Of a DNA stretch of 64,000 nt, positions 33,206 through 44,979 are shown in pieces. Within the stretch, counting starts at the first letter, position 1; the number at the start of each line of letters is the position of its first letter. The position numbers and the translations under genes were made by a program. The notes under the pieces were generated by a model. That model ran no database searches. It was given only the letters and a program-made list of their open reading frames with translations, and was not told where the DNA came from. The stretch comes from Diatrype stigma (lineage: Eukaryota > Ascomycota > Sordariomycetes > Xylariales > Diatrypaceae): the NCBI GenBank assembly GCA_022225965.2, contig JAKJXP020000082.1:164635-228634 (forward strand), written 5' to 3'.

Positions 33206-35408
33206 TCACCCATTCCAATCACTACTCCAGATGAAGGTCGAACACCGCCACTCGGTCCCGCGCTCCTTGTCACCAGAGGGCCCTAGGGGACGAGGGCAGA
33301 CGTAAAACTGTCTGCCTGGAATAGACGTCAGTGGGATGTATGTCCAAACGCTGACTTTCTTATAATACGAAGCCGAACTCCACTGAAGAGGGAGAGGTCT
33401 CAACTTACCCTTGTTAGCACCGGCTTTCTTTGTAACGAAGCTGGTGCATTCATCCCCATGTTCGCACTTCGGGGGGGTGCGCTTGCTCATCAACTTGGAC
33501 CAGGACTCCTTCGACTCGATAGGGTCGATGAATTTCTTTTCGTTGGTGGTGCTAGGTGGTGCGTTGGCATCCTTTGAATCTTCGGTTGCTTGCTCGTGTG
33601 GCACACCCTCTATGCTTTCAGTACTTGGACCGTCAGCTTCCAAAGTACCATCCGTCCCAGTGCTTGCTTTGGTTTGGGTCTTAGCATCCGAGCTGCCGCT
33701 TGGGTTATCGGTGGCCTTGGGTTTGAAGAACCCCATTAGACTACTCTGGCCCTTCGTGGAAGTGCTGGTGGGAGCGGAGGGCTCTCTGGTTAGATTGCCC
33801 TTCGTTTTCTTCTGCGGTCGAGCGCTGGATGTTGTGGTAGACGAAGTTCGCTTGAAGCCCGTGCTGGGTTGCTTCAATGGCGAAGGCGCGGAAGATGGCG
33901 ACGTCGATGGTGGCAATGGTGGCTCGCTGGGTTCTTTTGCCGAGCTGGAGATGTCGTTTGACGGCTGATCATTCTCACTTGACGATGGCTCGCCCATTGG
34001 TGATGGGGAGGGCTTGGCTACTACTGCAGGCTTCTTAAAGAACATGTCCTTGATGTTCCGTCTTCGGTCAAACTCTGGGATGAGTCTTGCAGACATGGGT
34101 AAAAGATCCTTGGGCGTCCAGTCGCGAAGGCGTTGTCCGCGCTGGAAGACCCCTTCCGGACTCATGATATCCTTCACGTGGACTTCGTTCCCGTCAATTT
34201 TCACCACGTCGCCGATCGTAGCGTATACAGGACAGTGATCAGAGCCCATCAAGCCTTCTTGGATATTCGCGTCGACGAACCAATCCTTCATATCATCACT
34301 GCACAGCACATAATCGATCCGGCTACCGAAATTTCCAGGACGGCAGTTTTTCTTCGTTTCCCAGCATGTGAACATGCCTTGTCGTGTTGGATGGAAGAGC
34401 CGACCGAGATCCCACAGAACTGGCTTCTCCTTCCCCTCATCCCTTTCTCCGTAGACATTTCCGCCGAACACAAGGTGATTGAAGAGGCGACGGGAAGGTG
34501 CCGCGAAGAATTCTTCGACAGGCATGTTTTCCTTCCTTAGGCGCTCAGCGAGATTTGCGGTGTCGATAGTATCACGGATGACATTCAAGTCACCTGTCAA
34601 GATGACCCTCTTCCCCATCGCTACGAGATTGCGGATCCGAACATCCAATGCATCGAGAAAGCCGTATCTGAAATCATCCCGGTTCCCATCACTATTAGCG
34701 GGGCTGTATGTCCCGATAATTACAAAGGCGGGAAACTCTAAGATGACACAGCGGCCTTCAGAATCGAGGGCTAGCTCGTCCACCAGACCAGCGAGCTGGC
34801 CAGGTTTGGGATACCCTCCTATTTGTTGGTCTGGAGGCAGGTCTCGGAAACTAGTTTGCGAATTAGGTGGTGTTAATATACCAGTGATGCCTTCCTCAGC
34901 ACGTATTGGTGCACAGGCTGAATTTCTAGTATATATTGCGACGCCGGAATAGCCTGATACCGCGTTAGCAATGGAGGCGGGTACAGACAGTCCCGGTGTC
35001 TGATACCTTTCTTATGTTTAGGAAGGCTGAAATAGACGTCCCATCCCGGGACTAGAACCATGTCGTCTCGAAGATCCTTGCGCTGAATCTTCAACTCCTG
35101 CATGACTACGATGTCTGCCTCTAGAGTGTTGAACATGGCCTGGTGCATGGAAGGTTAGAACTGGTAACTGCCATCTTATAGGTTGAGACGAACCTCGAAA
35201 GTCTTGTTCTCCCTCCATGGCTGGTATCCGAACGGGTTTCTACCTCGGGCCCAAGAAGTTAGTCATGATAGACTTAATACTAGACTCCAGCTTAATGCAA
35301 GCCATACCGGATGCCATTCACTACGTCATCTGTTAGCGTCGTCGCCAAAAGGAGATGAGTCTAGACGAAGTCAAGCATACCATTCCACGAGGTAATCCGT
35401 AAACCCAT
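33206..35408 (-). CDS. APN2: AP endonuclease 2 (APN2), 6 exons, 624 aa
   Basis: Exons 35408-35381, 35320-35308, 35239-35194, 35139-35007, 34953-33409 and 33315-33206. This is a class II (ExoIII/Ape-type) endonuclease of base-excision repair. The spliced start MGLRITSWNVNGIRNPFGYQ is the family opening. It is followed by ADIVVMQELKIQ (catalytic Glu), GYSGVAIYTRNSACAPIR, VILTGDLNVIRD (Asp/Asn), a RIDYVLCS stretch and GSDHCPVYA (catalytic His). After a disordered linker there is a PCNA-box-like SLMGFFK and a C-terminal Zf-GRF domain (GANKG-RQFYVCPRPLGPSGDK...CSTFIWSSDW) that requires removal of the last 93-nt intron. Exon 2 is only 13 nt, yet it encodes the invariant VNGIR segment. Divergent from COX13, an arrangement common beside fungal MAT loci. 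Confidence 0.95.
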
Positions 35409-36113
35409 CTTTCCAGCCCGCCTACTATGTACTCGCTCGAATTCAAAGTCGTATAATACAGGTAGGTGATCATCCCGGGGTCCTGCCGGACGGTCACCCC
35501 CTATTGTTGGTGTTCACGAATTCGCGGTGGAGCATACGATAGACCAACGCAGAAGCATCAGGCGTCACATATCCTGTCGGGTACTAGCAGATCTAGAATT
35601 CTCTTAGATAGGTATTAAGTGCTTAGGCCCTAGGGAGGCAGTTGCAGATGCGCGCGTAGACGTGGTTTGTCGCGTCGGGGGGCGATCTTCGGGTGAATGA
35701 GGGCGTCACCAATCAGGAGCGAAGTCACGAGATCCAGGTGGGAAAGTGGAATGCGCCCTCTATTACATAAACCATTAATCTCATTGGGCCATTGGGGCGG
35801 GGACCTGCACTGTGGCTAGCACCTGGACATTTGCCAATTAGGCACTGTGGGGATGACAAGCCAAAGACGCTCAGACCAACCAATCGAGCTTGCGGGAGCG
35901 GGAGCTTTCAAAGGCCAAAGGCCAAAGGCCAAAATTGACCTCATACGACTGACTCCGTCTGTCCGCCTGCCGTAATTGACTTGATTAACACCACCACCAG
36001 CAACTGGAACCTCTCCACTCCACCACCACCACCACCACCAATACCCGCAACCACCTACCTACGAGGGACGATACGACACCACACCATACGATACGATACT
36101 ACACGACAGCATA
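35409..36113. promoter_or_regulatory. Divergent promoter APN2 / COX13 with CCAAT boxes
   Basis: 705 bp. Five CCAAT pentamers are present: 35709-35713 (+), 35783-35787 (-), 35791-35795 (-), 35834-35838 (+) and 35880-35884 (+). The HAP/CBC complex binds CCAAT and drives respiratory genes, which suits COX13. A heptamer array lies at 35909-35929, and the COX13 leader is CA-rich. Assignment to HAP is inference. Confidence 0.55.
35909..35933. repeat. Heptamer tandem repeat (CAAAGGC)3
   Basis: Three exact 7-nt units plus a partial fourth, about 180 nt upstream of the COX13 start. Confidence 0.8.
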
Positions 36114-36658
36114 ATGTCCGCCCAGCGACAGATCTTCCGCTTCGCCGCCCAGCTGCGCGCGCCGGCCACCCGGACCGCCCGCTCGACGGTGCAGCAGCGG
36201 CGCTTCGCCTCGACCGGCTCGACCGGGGGCGGGGCGGAGAAGAACGCGTTCGTGCGGGAGCGCGAGGCCATCAAGGAGCACGCGGCCGGCACCACGGAGC
36301 TGTGGCGCAAGATCTCCATCTACACCATCCCGCCGGCCCTGCTGCTCGCCGGCCTCAACGCCTACAACCAGTGGACCGAGCACTGGGAGCACTGGGAGCA
36401 CCTGCCCCCGCTCGAGGAGCGCGTCGAGTACCCCTACCAGAACATCCGCACCAAGAACTACGTCTGGGGCGACGGCGACAAGACCCTCTTGTGAGTATTT
36501 CATGGCAGACCAAAAGGGGGAGAGGGGGGAAGTGGGAGTGAAAATGGAAGGAAATAGACTCCGCTTCGTTGAGATTTAATTAATTGGCTTGGCTAACGCA
36601 CCACCCTCGCAGCTGGAACGACTCGGTCAACTACCACAACAAGGACAAGACCACTTAG
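36114..36658 (+). CDS. COX13: Cytochrome c oxidase subunit VIa (COX13), 2 exons, 140 aa
   Basis: Exons 36114-36490 and 36613-36658; the intron is GTGAGT..GCAG and splits the codon for Phe. It is a nuclear-encoded subunit of complex IV in the mitochondrial inner membrane that regulates activity and dimerisation. The N-terminus (about 35 residues) is rich in Arg, Ser and Ala, with RRFAS as a likely presequence end. The single membrane helix is ISIYTIPPALLLAGLNAYNQ (about 78-97), followed by the family sequence EHWEHLPPLEERVEYPYQNI and a short end FWNDSVNYHNKDKTT in exon 2. The length is usual for fungal Cox13. Divergent from APN2. Confidence 0.96.
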
Positions 36659-37851
36659 AAAGCCTGCCTACAGCCAAAACCATCTTTTCGTCCATGACTC
36701 TGTAGAGTATGTGGTAGGAGAAGCAGAAGGGCGGCAAGAATAGAGCGGCGGGCCAGTTGCAAGACTAGCTATACGCAGTCTTACCTTGTAGATACTTTCC
36801 TTTGTCGTCGAATCACGCATCAACCAGACATATCATATCTATTCTCGCGGTCTCGTGGTCCTCGTCCTGCTCGTGGATTCAAGCCTGATATACCAGATAC
36901 GTAGCTGTGTGTGCCCATGAAGATAGCCGACGATCATTCCACCTTATGCCAGGGTCAAGGGGTAGAAGGGAAAGAAGAAGGTAGGACGTGATGCGTAGTT
37001 TTACAGGGTAGCCAGTAGCCAAAGGGAACACAGACAACTGCGCCCGCCGATCTGTCCAGAAAGCTTTGATATTGATGAGGTACAGCCAGCCTACCAACTA
37101 CCTATTCTGGTGATACGAGGTTACCAAAGGTTGTCCTCGATAGCATGTATAGACAGTTTCGTGAATTTACTAGTTGTACATTCCTGATCATGCCATAAAG
37201 GAGCACAATACACAGCGATGGCAGAATGGTTTACTGGCGGATCAACCTGTCACATTGGAATCGTTCTCTTCTCAAATTGGGTTGAATACTTGATTATCAC
37301 CCACTTTCAAAACCGACCCTATAGCTGTCCGTCCTTCTGTGACTAAGGCAGACGAAGACGAAGATAAGCTCAACGAGTCCAGAACGAAGACAATCAAGAA
37401 TTATACCTCCGGCCCTGGTCCGTCCGTCCGCATACGTGTGCTACCCTAATAGGTCAAATAGATAAAAGGCATCCTATGACTCCCTCGCACCCTTCTCCCC
37501 TCACTCCTTACTCCTTTACTCCCACCTCTTAATCTACCCAGGGACCGAAAAATATTTTATAGAAGAGAGTAGGAAAAAGAAGGTTTGGTTGAGAGCCAGC
37601 TTCTTCGTGAGACTCGCACGCTTGAAACCTGCGATGATGATGTAGGTATTCTAGTGATGATGTTATGTTAAGTATAACGGACAAACCGAAACCAACCGAA
37701 CCGAACCGAACCAATGAACCGACCAAGCCATGTATGTGTGTAATCTGATGAATCCTGAACTCCGAGATATGCAATGGGTGGGGTGGGTGTATAACGCGCG
37801 GGAGTCAATGTTAATTAGTCATTGTGGTGACTTTTGCTGGTGCTGGTTGTA
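36659..37851. other. Convergent intergenic region COX13/NVJ2
   Basis: About 1.2 kb of 3' flanks. An AACCG-type pentamer repeat lies near 37685-37715. No gene seen. Confidence 0.6.
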
Positions 37852-38741
37852 TTATCCAAGGCCCGGCCGATTCTTTTCGTCCGCCCTCGGTTCCGCCGGG
37901 TTGTCGATCCAATTAGCGTAGCCGTCTTCATCCTCCTCAGCCGCCGCTGCGGCCGGCACCGCATATACGTTCTTATCCACGTCTGGCTCTTCTTCAGCCC
38001 CATGACCGCCACCGCTACCGTTGGACCCGACATCAGGCCGAGGACGCGCTGGAATGGGAGGAGGCTGCTTCCGCTGCCGTCCACCCTCAGACGGCGCGAT
38101 CGGGTGATTCGCACCACCATTGCCATCACCGAAGCCATCATCATAGTTACCGTCACCGTCACCGGCATCCTCCACCCACGGCGGTACGTAAGCCGGAGAG
38201 GACTCCTCTTGCAGGGGAGTGATAGGCGGGGACTCGTTGGGAGCCTCGACGACGAGCACTTGCTCCTCCTCGGCGGGACCCCCCTCGGCGGCCTCGTGGG
38301 CCTGGGAGATGCGTCTCCGCCTTTTCGGCAGGGGAGGCGGCGGGACCGGGCGGCGGTGAGTTTGTTGATGCTGATTCTGCTGCTGGTGCTCGTGTTCGAG
38401 CTGCTGCCTCGTAGTCTCGTCGAGGTTGGCCGTGCTCTGCCGGCTTGGCGTGGGGGGAGGAACGAGCGACCTCCGCCGGTGCACCAGTATCGGCGTGGAG
38501 CCCCTGCTGGGACCCGGAAGCGGCGTCCCGGGCGGCGGGAGGGGCTGGCCCCTCCCCATCGGTTGGTTCAGGTCGACGTCTGAGAGTTTCCGCCCGTTGT
38601 TGTTGTTGTTGTTGTTCCCGTTCCCGTTGTTATCCCGGTTCTTCTCGTTTTGGCGCTGTATTGCGCTTAGGCCCCACCGCTTGGCCGTCGCCGCCACATT
38701 GGACATGGCCGTTAGAGGGCTGCGTTTCTGCCCCTGCTGCC

Positions 38742-38782
<41 letters not shown>

Positions 38783-41004
38783 AGCGATCCGTTGCTCGAA
38801 GTTGGCGATGGAGGCTCCTTCCGCCCGAACATACCCCGGCCGCCTATGCCCATGGTGGAGCTGGTTCCGCTCTGGATCGATGTTGTGGACGCCACCGGCG
38901 AATCCGTCTGTGAGAAGTCATCCGCAAGGCTTTCTGAAGAAGCGGCAGTATGTCGCCTATTATGTGCTTGCTTTGGCGTGTCTTCATTGCCTGGTTCCTC
39001 CGGGATAGTTTCTGCCGAGGAGTGTGAAGAGGCACTGCCTTTGTTCATCGATGATGGCCTTGATGGCGACCCAACAGGTGTCTGGGTTGGCGAGTTATTA
39101 CGCGACTTGGCAGAGATAGTCGCAATCGTGCTGACCACATCGTCTGCTTCCGAAGGCGATGAGGGCTTGACAGGCTCAGCGTGAGCTGGATCTGTCCCCA
39201 CGATGGGACTAGATGCTGTTAAAGAGCCAGATCGGATATGCCGCGGTATCCGATCAGGAGTGCTACTTTGCGAGCCTTTCATGTCTAGGGCTGTTGTCGA
39301 CGCCGCTTCACCATGATGCATGCCATTCGGTAGGCCTGTTTTCTGGGGTTTCAGACGATTCCAGAAACCCATATTCTGGGTGTTCTCGACGGGAAAGCTA
39401 TGGCTCTTGTCTACGGGCGGTGGCAGTGTTTCAGTTGAGGGAGATGAAGTTGCACTCTCATAGCGGTTGACATCGTCAACATGACCTAGCTGAGCTGCCA
39501 TCTCCTCGTAATCCTTCGCATGCTGAACAGCGTCATCTCCTTCGAAAATACCCCCACGCCACTGCTTGTGCTCAGTGTTGAAGAAGGGGATATCGTCCCA
39601 GAAAGGCAATACCAAGGTTTCTGCCACCACTTCCTTGATACGGTTCTCGATTTGCCGTAGGATCACCGTGTAAGTAATCTGCCTCGAGCTTACAATGGGC
39701 TCCACAGTCATCTCCATCTTTGGCATGGACTGGAAGGAGAACCATATCCGGTTGCTTGGCGGCGGTTTGATCTTGAATAAAATATGGCCTTCAAGTTTCC
39801 TCAGAACGACTGCAAGGACAATGTTGACTTCCCGGGCCTTGAGCCGAGAACCCAGGTCAATCCTAGCTACGGCAGCCACTTCGAGTCTGGCGCAGCCTGT
39901 GTACTTCAGGTCGGCTTCCATAACACACTCCCCGTCGACACTAAGATGCTTGAGGTGCGGGTTAGTCAGGTAAGGCGCAGATTCCCCGATGTCTATATGT
40001 TGAATAGCTATTTTGGTAAGAAAGGAGGGTCTGTTGACTCGCGAGATCTTCTTGGTGAGTTTCTCCCTGATGCTGTTCTCGGCGTCTTTTGTTTTGTACC
40101 AGCCCAAAAACATGCGGCCGATAAATGCATTGAGCCAGCGAGTCGGCAGATGCTCTTCGGATGAGTGCAGTTTCTGGACAAGGGATATGATGTTCTTGAC
40201 CTCAAACCGCAGGGGGGTTGGGGCAAGATTCTGCGCGCCAAAAGTCTGTCCCTGGTTTCTAAGCAGGGAGAAGTAGAAGTCCTCTTTTGCTGAGCAATTC
40301 TCCGAGAACAAGTAGAAGGGTTTCGAAAGTTGGGAATCTGGGGCCAGCGTCTTTCCGTCTGTCCGCCTAGTCAAGCACAGGGCGTTTCTCTTGATGAACA
40401 GCTCCCCCTCGGGCGTAGGTTCTCCCCCAGAATAAATACTAATATCGTGATGGGCCAAGGAAACCACATGGCGGACTTCAAGCTGCTCTTCATCGTCGAA
40501 CAGCATCAAATGGCCATGTCTAAGCACGATATAGAACACATTCCCCGCCTTCTTAGGTCGCTGGCTGGCGTTCTTTTGGTCATCGAGGGGGCTTGGGCTT
40601 TGTTTTCGATCGAAGATGCTCCGGTACATAGACTGGTAGACACTAGGGCTCGGAGGAGCGACGGTGGTGGTACCGACGGGCGTAGAGCGTTCGATGGGTT
40701 TGGCATTGATACCCATGGGAGTGTACTCACGACACACAGCAAAGTATCCGGCGGCTACTTCGGATCCGTCGGCGAAGTTTTGTTTTGGCTCCTCCTTGTG
40801 TGCCTTCCGAGCGGCCTCGATCGCGCTTGTGTCATCACCGGGCTGAACAACGTCGTTGGTGTCATTGTCTTGCTTTGCTGGGAGCGGCTCGCTTCGGACA
40901 GGAAATGTCAAGTGCGCATGAACTAATATGGTTACTATCACAAGGGGGATAAAAGTGACACCGCCGAGTAGGTAGGTGAGCAGAAAGCCGGTCCAGCCTC
41001 CCAT
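37852..41004 (-). CDS. NVJ2: PH and SMP-domain lipid-transfer protein, Nvj2/TEX2 family, 1050 aa
   Basis: One uninterrupted exon. Family members tether the ER to other membranes (nucleus-vacuole junction, ER-Golgi) and move lipids through an SMP domain. The N-terminus is a membrane anchor (FLLTYLLGGVTFIPLVIVTI, about residues 7-26). A PH-like domain lies about 150-255 (GNVFYIVLRHGHLMLFDDE ... KPFYLFSENCSAKEDFYFSL). The SMP domain is about 290-470 (RWLNAFIGRMFLGW..., YLTNPHLKHLSVDGEC, LPFWDDIPFF). The C-terminal half is low-complexity, with a Gln tract of 13-14 residues (CAG/CTG repeat near 38740-38780), an Asn run and Pro-rich segments. TEX2 genes are reported as MAT-linked in several ascomycetes (recall). 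A heptamer array lies about 460 nt upstream. Confidence 0.9.
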
Positions 41005-43336
41005 TGCTGCTAATGTTGGGTGACACGTCGAATCTAGGTCCTACTAGATCTCCCTTCGAAGTCGCCTATGGGTATATACGCTTATATACGTATAGATGCC
41101 GGTGCGCCTCTAGCAGTGAAGGCTCACTAAGACGAAGAAGTCGAAGCAATCATGGACAGGAGGTCGTCTCGTTCTCAATTCCCCCTCGAGTTACCTTACC
41201 CAATCAAGCACGCACAGGAGCATTCGAGATGGCGGGTTCCATCTGTGCAAGCGAGCAGCACACCAGAGCAGGGCCTTGAGAAGAGATGTATGGTGTATAC
41301 CACAAGATTACGAGGATATTACGAGGATAACCACAAAGATGCAGAGGACCATCTATCCATGGACGGTCGAGTGGTGCCTTCAGAAGCAGGCTACATGTAT
41401 GTGCGAGCCTAGGTTTGTATGTAGAGAACGGAAGCAACAGGTGGTCTGGTGATGGAATGATGGGTGACGGGTGATGGGTGATGGGATCGGAGCTTAATCG
41501 CTACGTACTTGAGCTCCAATAACTGGCGGGCTCGAATACGCGGGCTGGACGGTAGCTGAACCGCTAGTAGAAGTGGGTACGCGAGTAACATCGCATATAC
41601 CGTCATACCACCTACAAATGGGCTACAGCGATGATGTCGAGGCCAGGTACCGAATAGGCCTGACCTGCTGGGTTTCCGCCTCATGCCAACTGTCCCATCA
41701 GTTAGGGAGCGCCAGGACCTGTACCCGGGACCTACCCACTGCGAAGCGGGAACTGTGGGGGGTTACGGTCTCTACGAGCCAGTTACGAGCTTGGCAACCG
41801 CCTAACACCACTATCAGCACTGTTGTAGGCTGCTATAACTGACTCCTATAAATTTGGATATGTAGCTGCATGTATGTGTGTATGTACCTTGTAGGTACGT
41901 AGCGTTGGCCATTATAGAGCTGTTCAAAACGAGACCGTTTAAAACCACCACCTCACCAGTAACTTTGAATACTCCATACATGCTCGGCATTTGGTTTCAT
42001 ATCGTCTTCCTCAGAAGCCCTAGAGAACAAAGACGAGAAGAGACGACAAACGCAGAATGGGGTGAAGACCAGTAGGCAGTGGGGAAATCGCAATGGCAGA
42101 AATTAACCAATAATCTAGGCTACCTACCATTGCAGATATACCAGAACAGAAAGCACGAGTACTGATCATGGGAAGTTATGAAAAATGAGCATATACTTTA
42201 CCTTACGGCGGTGTCGCAAAGAAGTAGCGTGACGGTATTTAGCTACTGTTGCGGTGTGTAGAAGGAATAACGGTGACGGATGATCTTCTGCTTTCTAGTT
42301 AAAGGGACGACTCGATAGACACCGTGACCTCGACAGACATTGACAGTATCCTTCTATGCAATGCGATTGCTCCCGCATAACGGGGATACACAGAAAGATT
42401 CAAGGATTTGATTACAGTTCCAACCTGGGTATTCTCGATCAGGCTTTGGGCGTCTCTCCATCGAGGCTTTTATCGACAACAGGTTCACTTAGATTTTGAG
42501 GGGTCGCCTAACTATTCAGCATATATGCATCGATCAGTCTCACAATCACCATGGGCAACTCTTGTGGCATAAGTATTAGCACGGCTAGGTAGGTAGGTAT
42601 TTGAACATCGCTGAGTGGATGTTTGAGCGAATAATCTACTATTCTGGCTTTCAAACATTCAGCTGACGGATCGGATTAAAGAAGAAAAACAACCCTAACC
42701 CGCCCGGGTGGAAGCCCCGTGTCCCCCTTTTCCTCAATATCCGTCAAGGGCTGACGGAATATGCTGCTCAAAAAGAAACAAACGCCAGAATGATATCTCG
42801 TTCACCTAGTGCCGGTCGACTGACCCATACCCTGCCATGGCCGCCCCGGTAGCCCTGCTGTATCCGGAAAGCACCCAACCCCCGAGTGAAGGAACCTAGA
42901 CTTGGGGTAACCCGGGAGTCAAGCTGGGGCGAGAAGGTTTATAACCTCTAGCTGCTTGCCTACTGGTACCAGCAGTCCTCCGGTGGCCTAAGCATGACCA
43001 TGGAACGGCCATCATTAACGTGAGAACTAGCATCTAGACCAGTTTGTTGTAGTCGGATGGTGTCAGAACTGAATTGTTGTAGTGGCTCGTGCCAATATTC
43101 CACGCTTGCAGGGTGTAACTCTGATTCGCCAGGAAACATATGATACATAGAAAAGAATAATAAGAGAGGGATGAGGGAAAGAAAAGTTTCGGGGTATGTT
43201 GCGTGACTGAGTAAGACAAATAATCGAAACAGAAAAAGGTCGTTGGTTGCGTGGAATAGTATTTCGCTCGTCTTCGTAAGAGGCCACCGTATATCAATAT
43301 CAAGAGCGCCGGCGACTCCATTCGTATCACCACTAA
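41005..43336. other. Gene-poor region between NVJ2 and the septin gene
   Basis: About 2.3 kb, containing the NVJ2 promoter with a heptamer array (41461-41486) and the septin 3' flank. Short frames are not protein-like. No MAT-type gene is recognised here. Confidence 0.5.
41461..41486. repeat. Heptamer tandem repeat (TGGGTGA)n
   Basis: Units TGGGTGA, CGGGTGA, TGGGTGA and a partial fourth, upstream of NVJ2 on the opposite strand sense. Confidence 0.75.
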
Positions 43337-44979
43337 TCAACGACGCCTAGCCATGGGTTCTCGGTGCTTGAGACGGTTTGTTCTCCAACCCTCGTACCAT
43401 TGCTCACGGCTAGCTTCGCGCAGGTCTCCGCGCCACTCCCCAAACACTGCGTCTCTTAGTTTGGTGAAGTCGCAGTGCTCCTCATCATACGGGTTCGCGA
43501 AGCCCCAAGGAAATTTGCGGCCGATGACATCAGGTTCGTACAGGTCCGGGCTAATGACAGACATGGGTAGAAAGGGGACCTCATCGACTTCCTCCTGCTC
43601 CTTAGGTTGAAGGGCTGGGATGTTCGAATGCCGCGATGTTCGACCTTGAATAGGAAGGGCTTCGGCACTATCGGGAGTTCCAACGGCATCCTCATCCTCA
43701 TCCTCCCCGAGTGAACGTGACTCGCCTTCGGCATCCTCCTCGCTAGAACCCTCGGGCTCCTCTTCCTCATCGATCCTACTGGAGTCCGATGAAGCCTCGT
43801 CATTGTCCAAGCCCAATGGTTCCAGAGGGTCAAAGTTTGCCTTCTTAAGGCTAGACCAGACCGTCTTCTTGAGCACAGTCATATGCGCCGTGGTAATCGT
43901 ATCAGCTTTCGAGATGATTGGAATAACCGTCGTCTTGCCCTGCAACGTACGCATGACCTGGAGATCCAGGTCTTCATCTAGACTGCCGATTAGTCGACCG
44001 AAGTCTAAATCATGCCCACCGTAGTGACCATTAGAGCTCGCTTTCGCAGCTGCAATGTTACGATCGAGGCGAGCAGGGTCGAGGACGAGGAAAACTGCGT
44101 GAATGTGCGTATCCTGAACGCCCGGTGATCGTATCACCTTCATTTCTTCAGCAAACGTCTCCTCGAACTTGCTCTCCAGGAATTTTGACATTTCCCGCAA
44201 TTGCAAGTCCACCACATTCTTCTCCAGGCCTTCCGAGTCCCAGAGTGTCAAGCCCATACGCTCGCCATCGATTTCACTCTCGAGGTAGTGGGGTATAAAG
44301 CCACCAGAAGGAGTAGCCTTAGCGCTGACTTCCATTTCTATCTCGGTTGACCGTTGAGACCGTTTCTTGGGTGGCAGGGCTAGAGCCGTCTTGAGGAACT
44401 CGAGGAACGAGGTCTTCCCCGACCCGCGCGTGCCTACGATTAAGATACTAGCGTAAAGGAAGGTTAGCGAAGGCGACAAGCATAGGGCTGGCGAGCCGAA
44501 CAAACGTACTTGAATGGTGTGGGATCCTTCCGTCTGCGGACCTTCCGGGGGCTGTTGATGGTGCTGATGGCGCTACTAGCATAGCTGTACCGGCCACGGT
44601 GCGTCATGCTTTCCGTGCGTGCGTAGGGGTCAACGTAACCTCCGTCAGGCATTGGTGGGACTGGAGGAGCAGCAGAAGATGAAAAAGATGGGCGTCCCGG
44701 GTCTATAGAAGCTCTGGGGGGATAATGGTGAAAAGAATGATCTGCTTTGCCCGATATTATAGCAAGAGAGTCGGGGCGTGTATCACCGCCGAAGGTTTGA
44801 AGTGGAGAGGGCTCGGCGCCATTGTAAAGGGCAGGTAGGCGAGGAGGGGATTTGGGAACGACTTCCTGTTGACGTTGTTGCTGTTGCCCTTTTTTCCTCC
44901 CCTTGCTGCCCAGGTCCCCCGATTTACTGCGTCGAAGCAGCATACCGAAGCCGCCAGAACGACGTTGTTCTTGACTCAT
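43337..44979 (-). CDS. aspE: Septin-family GTPase, AspE-type (2 exons, 526 aa)
   Basis: Exons 44979-44510 and 44447-43337; a 62-nt intron GTACGT..CTAG splits the codon before ILIVGTRGSGKTSFLEFL. Septins are GTP-binding filament proteins of the cell cortex. The P-loop GTRGSGKT (about residue 163), the switch-2-like WDSEG, DTHIHAVFLVLDPARL and the G4-like PIISKADTI identify the septin fold. The atypical motifs, the long disordered N-terminus (about 155 residues) and an acidic Ser/Glu insert (about 385-430) point to the filamentous-fungus-specific AspE group rather than a core septin. It lacks the polybasic region and C-terminal coiled coil of core septins. The C-terminus WGFANPYDEEHCDFTKLRDA is septin-like. 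AspE assignment is from pattern recall. Confidence 0.8.
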
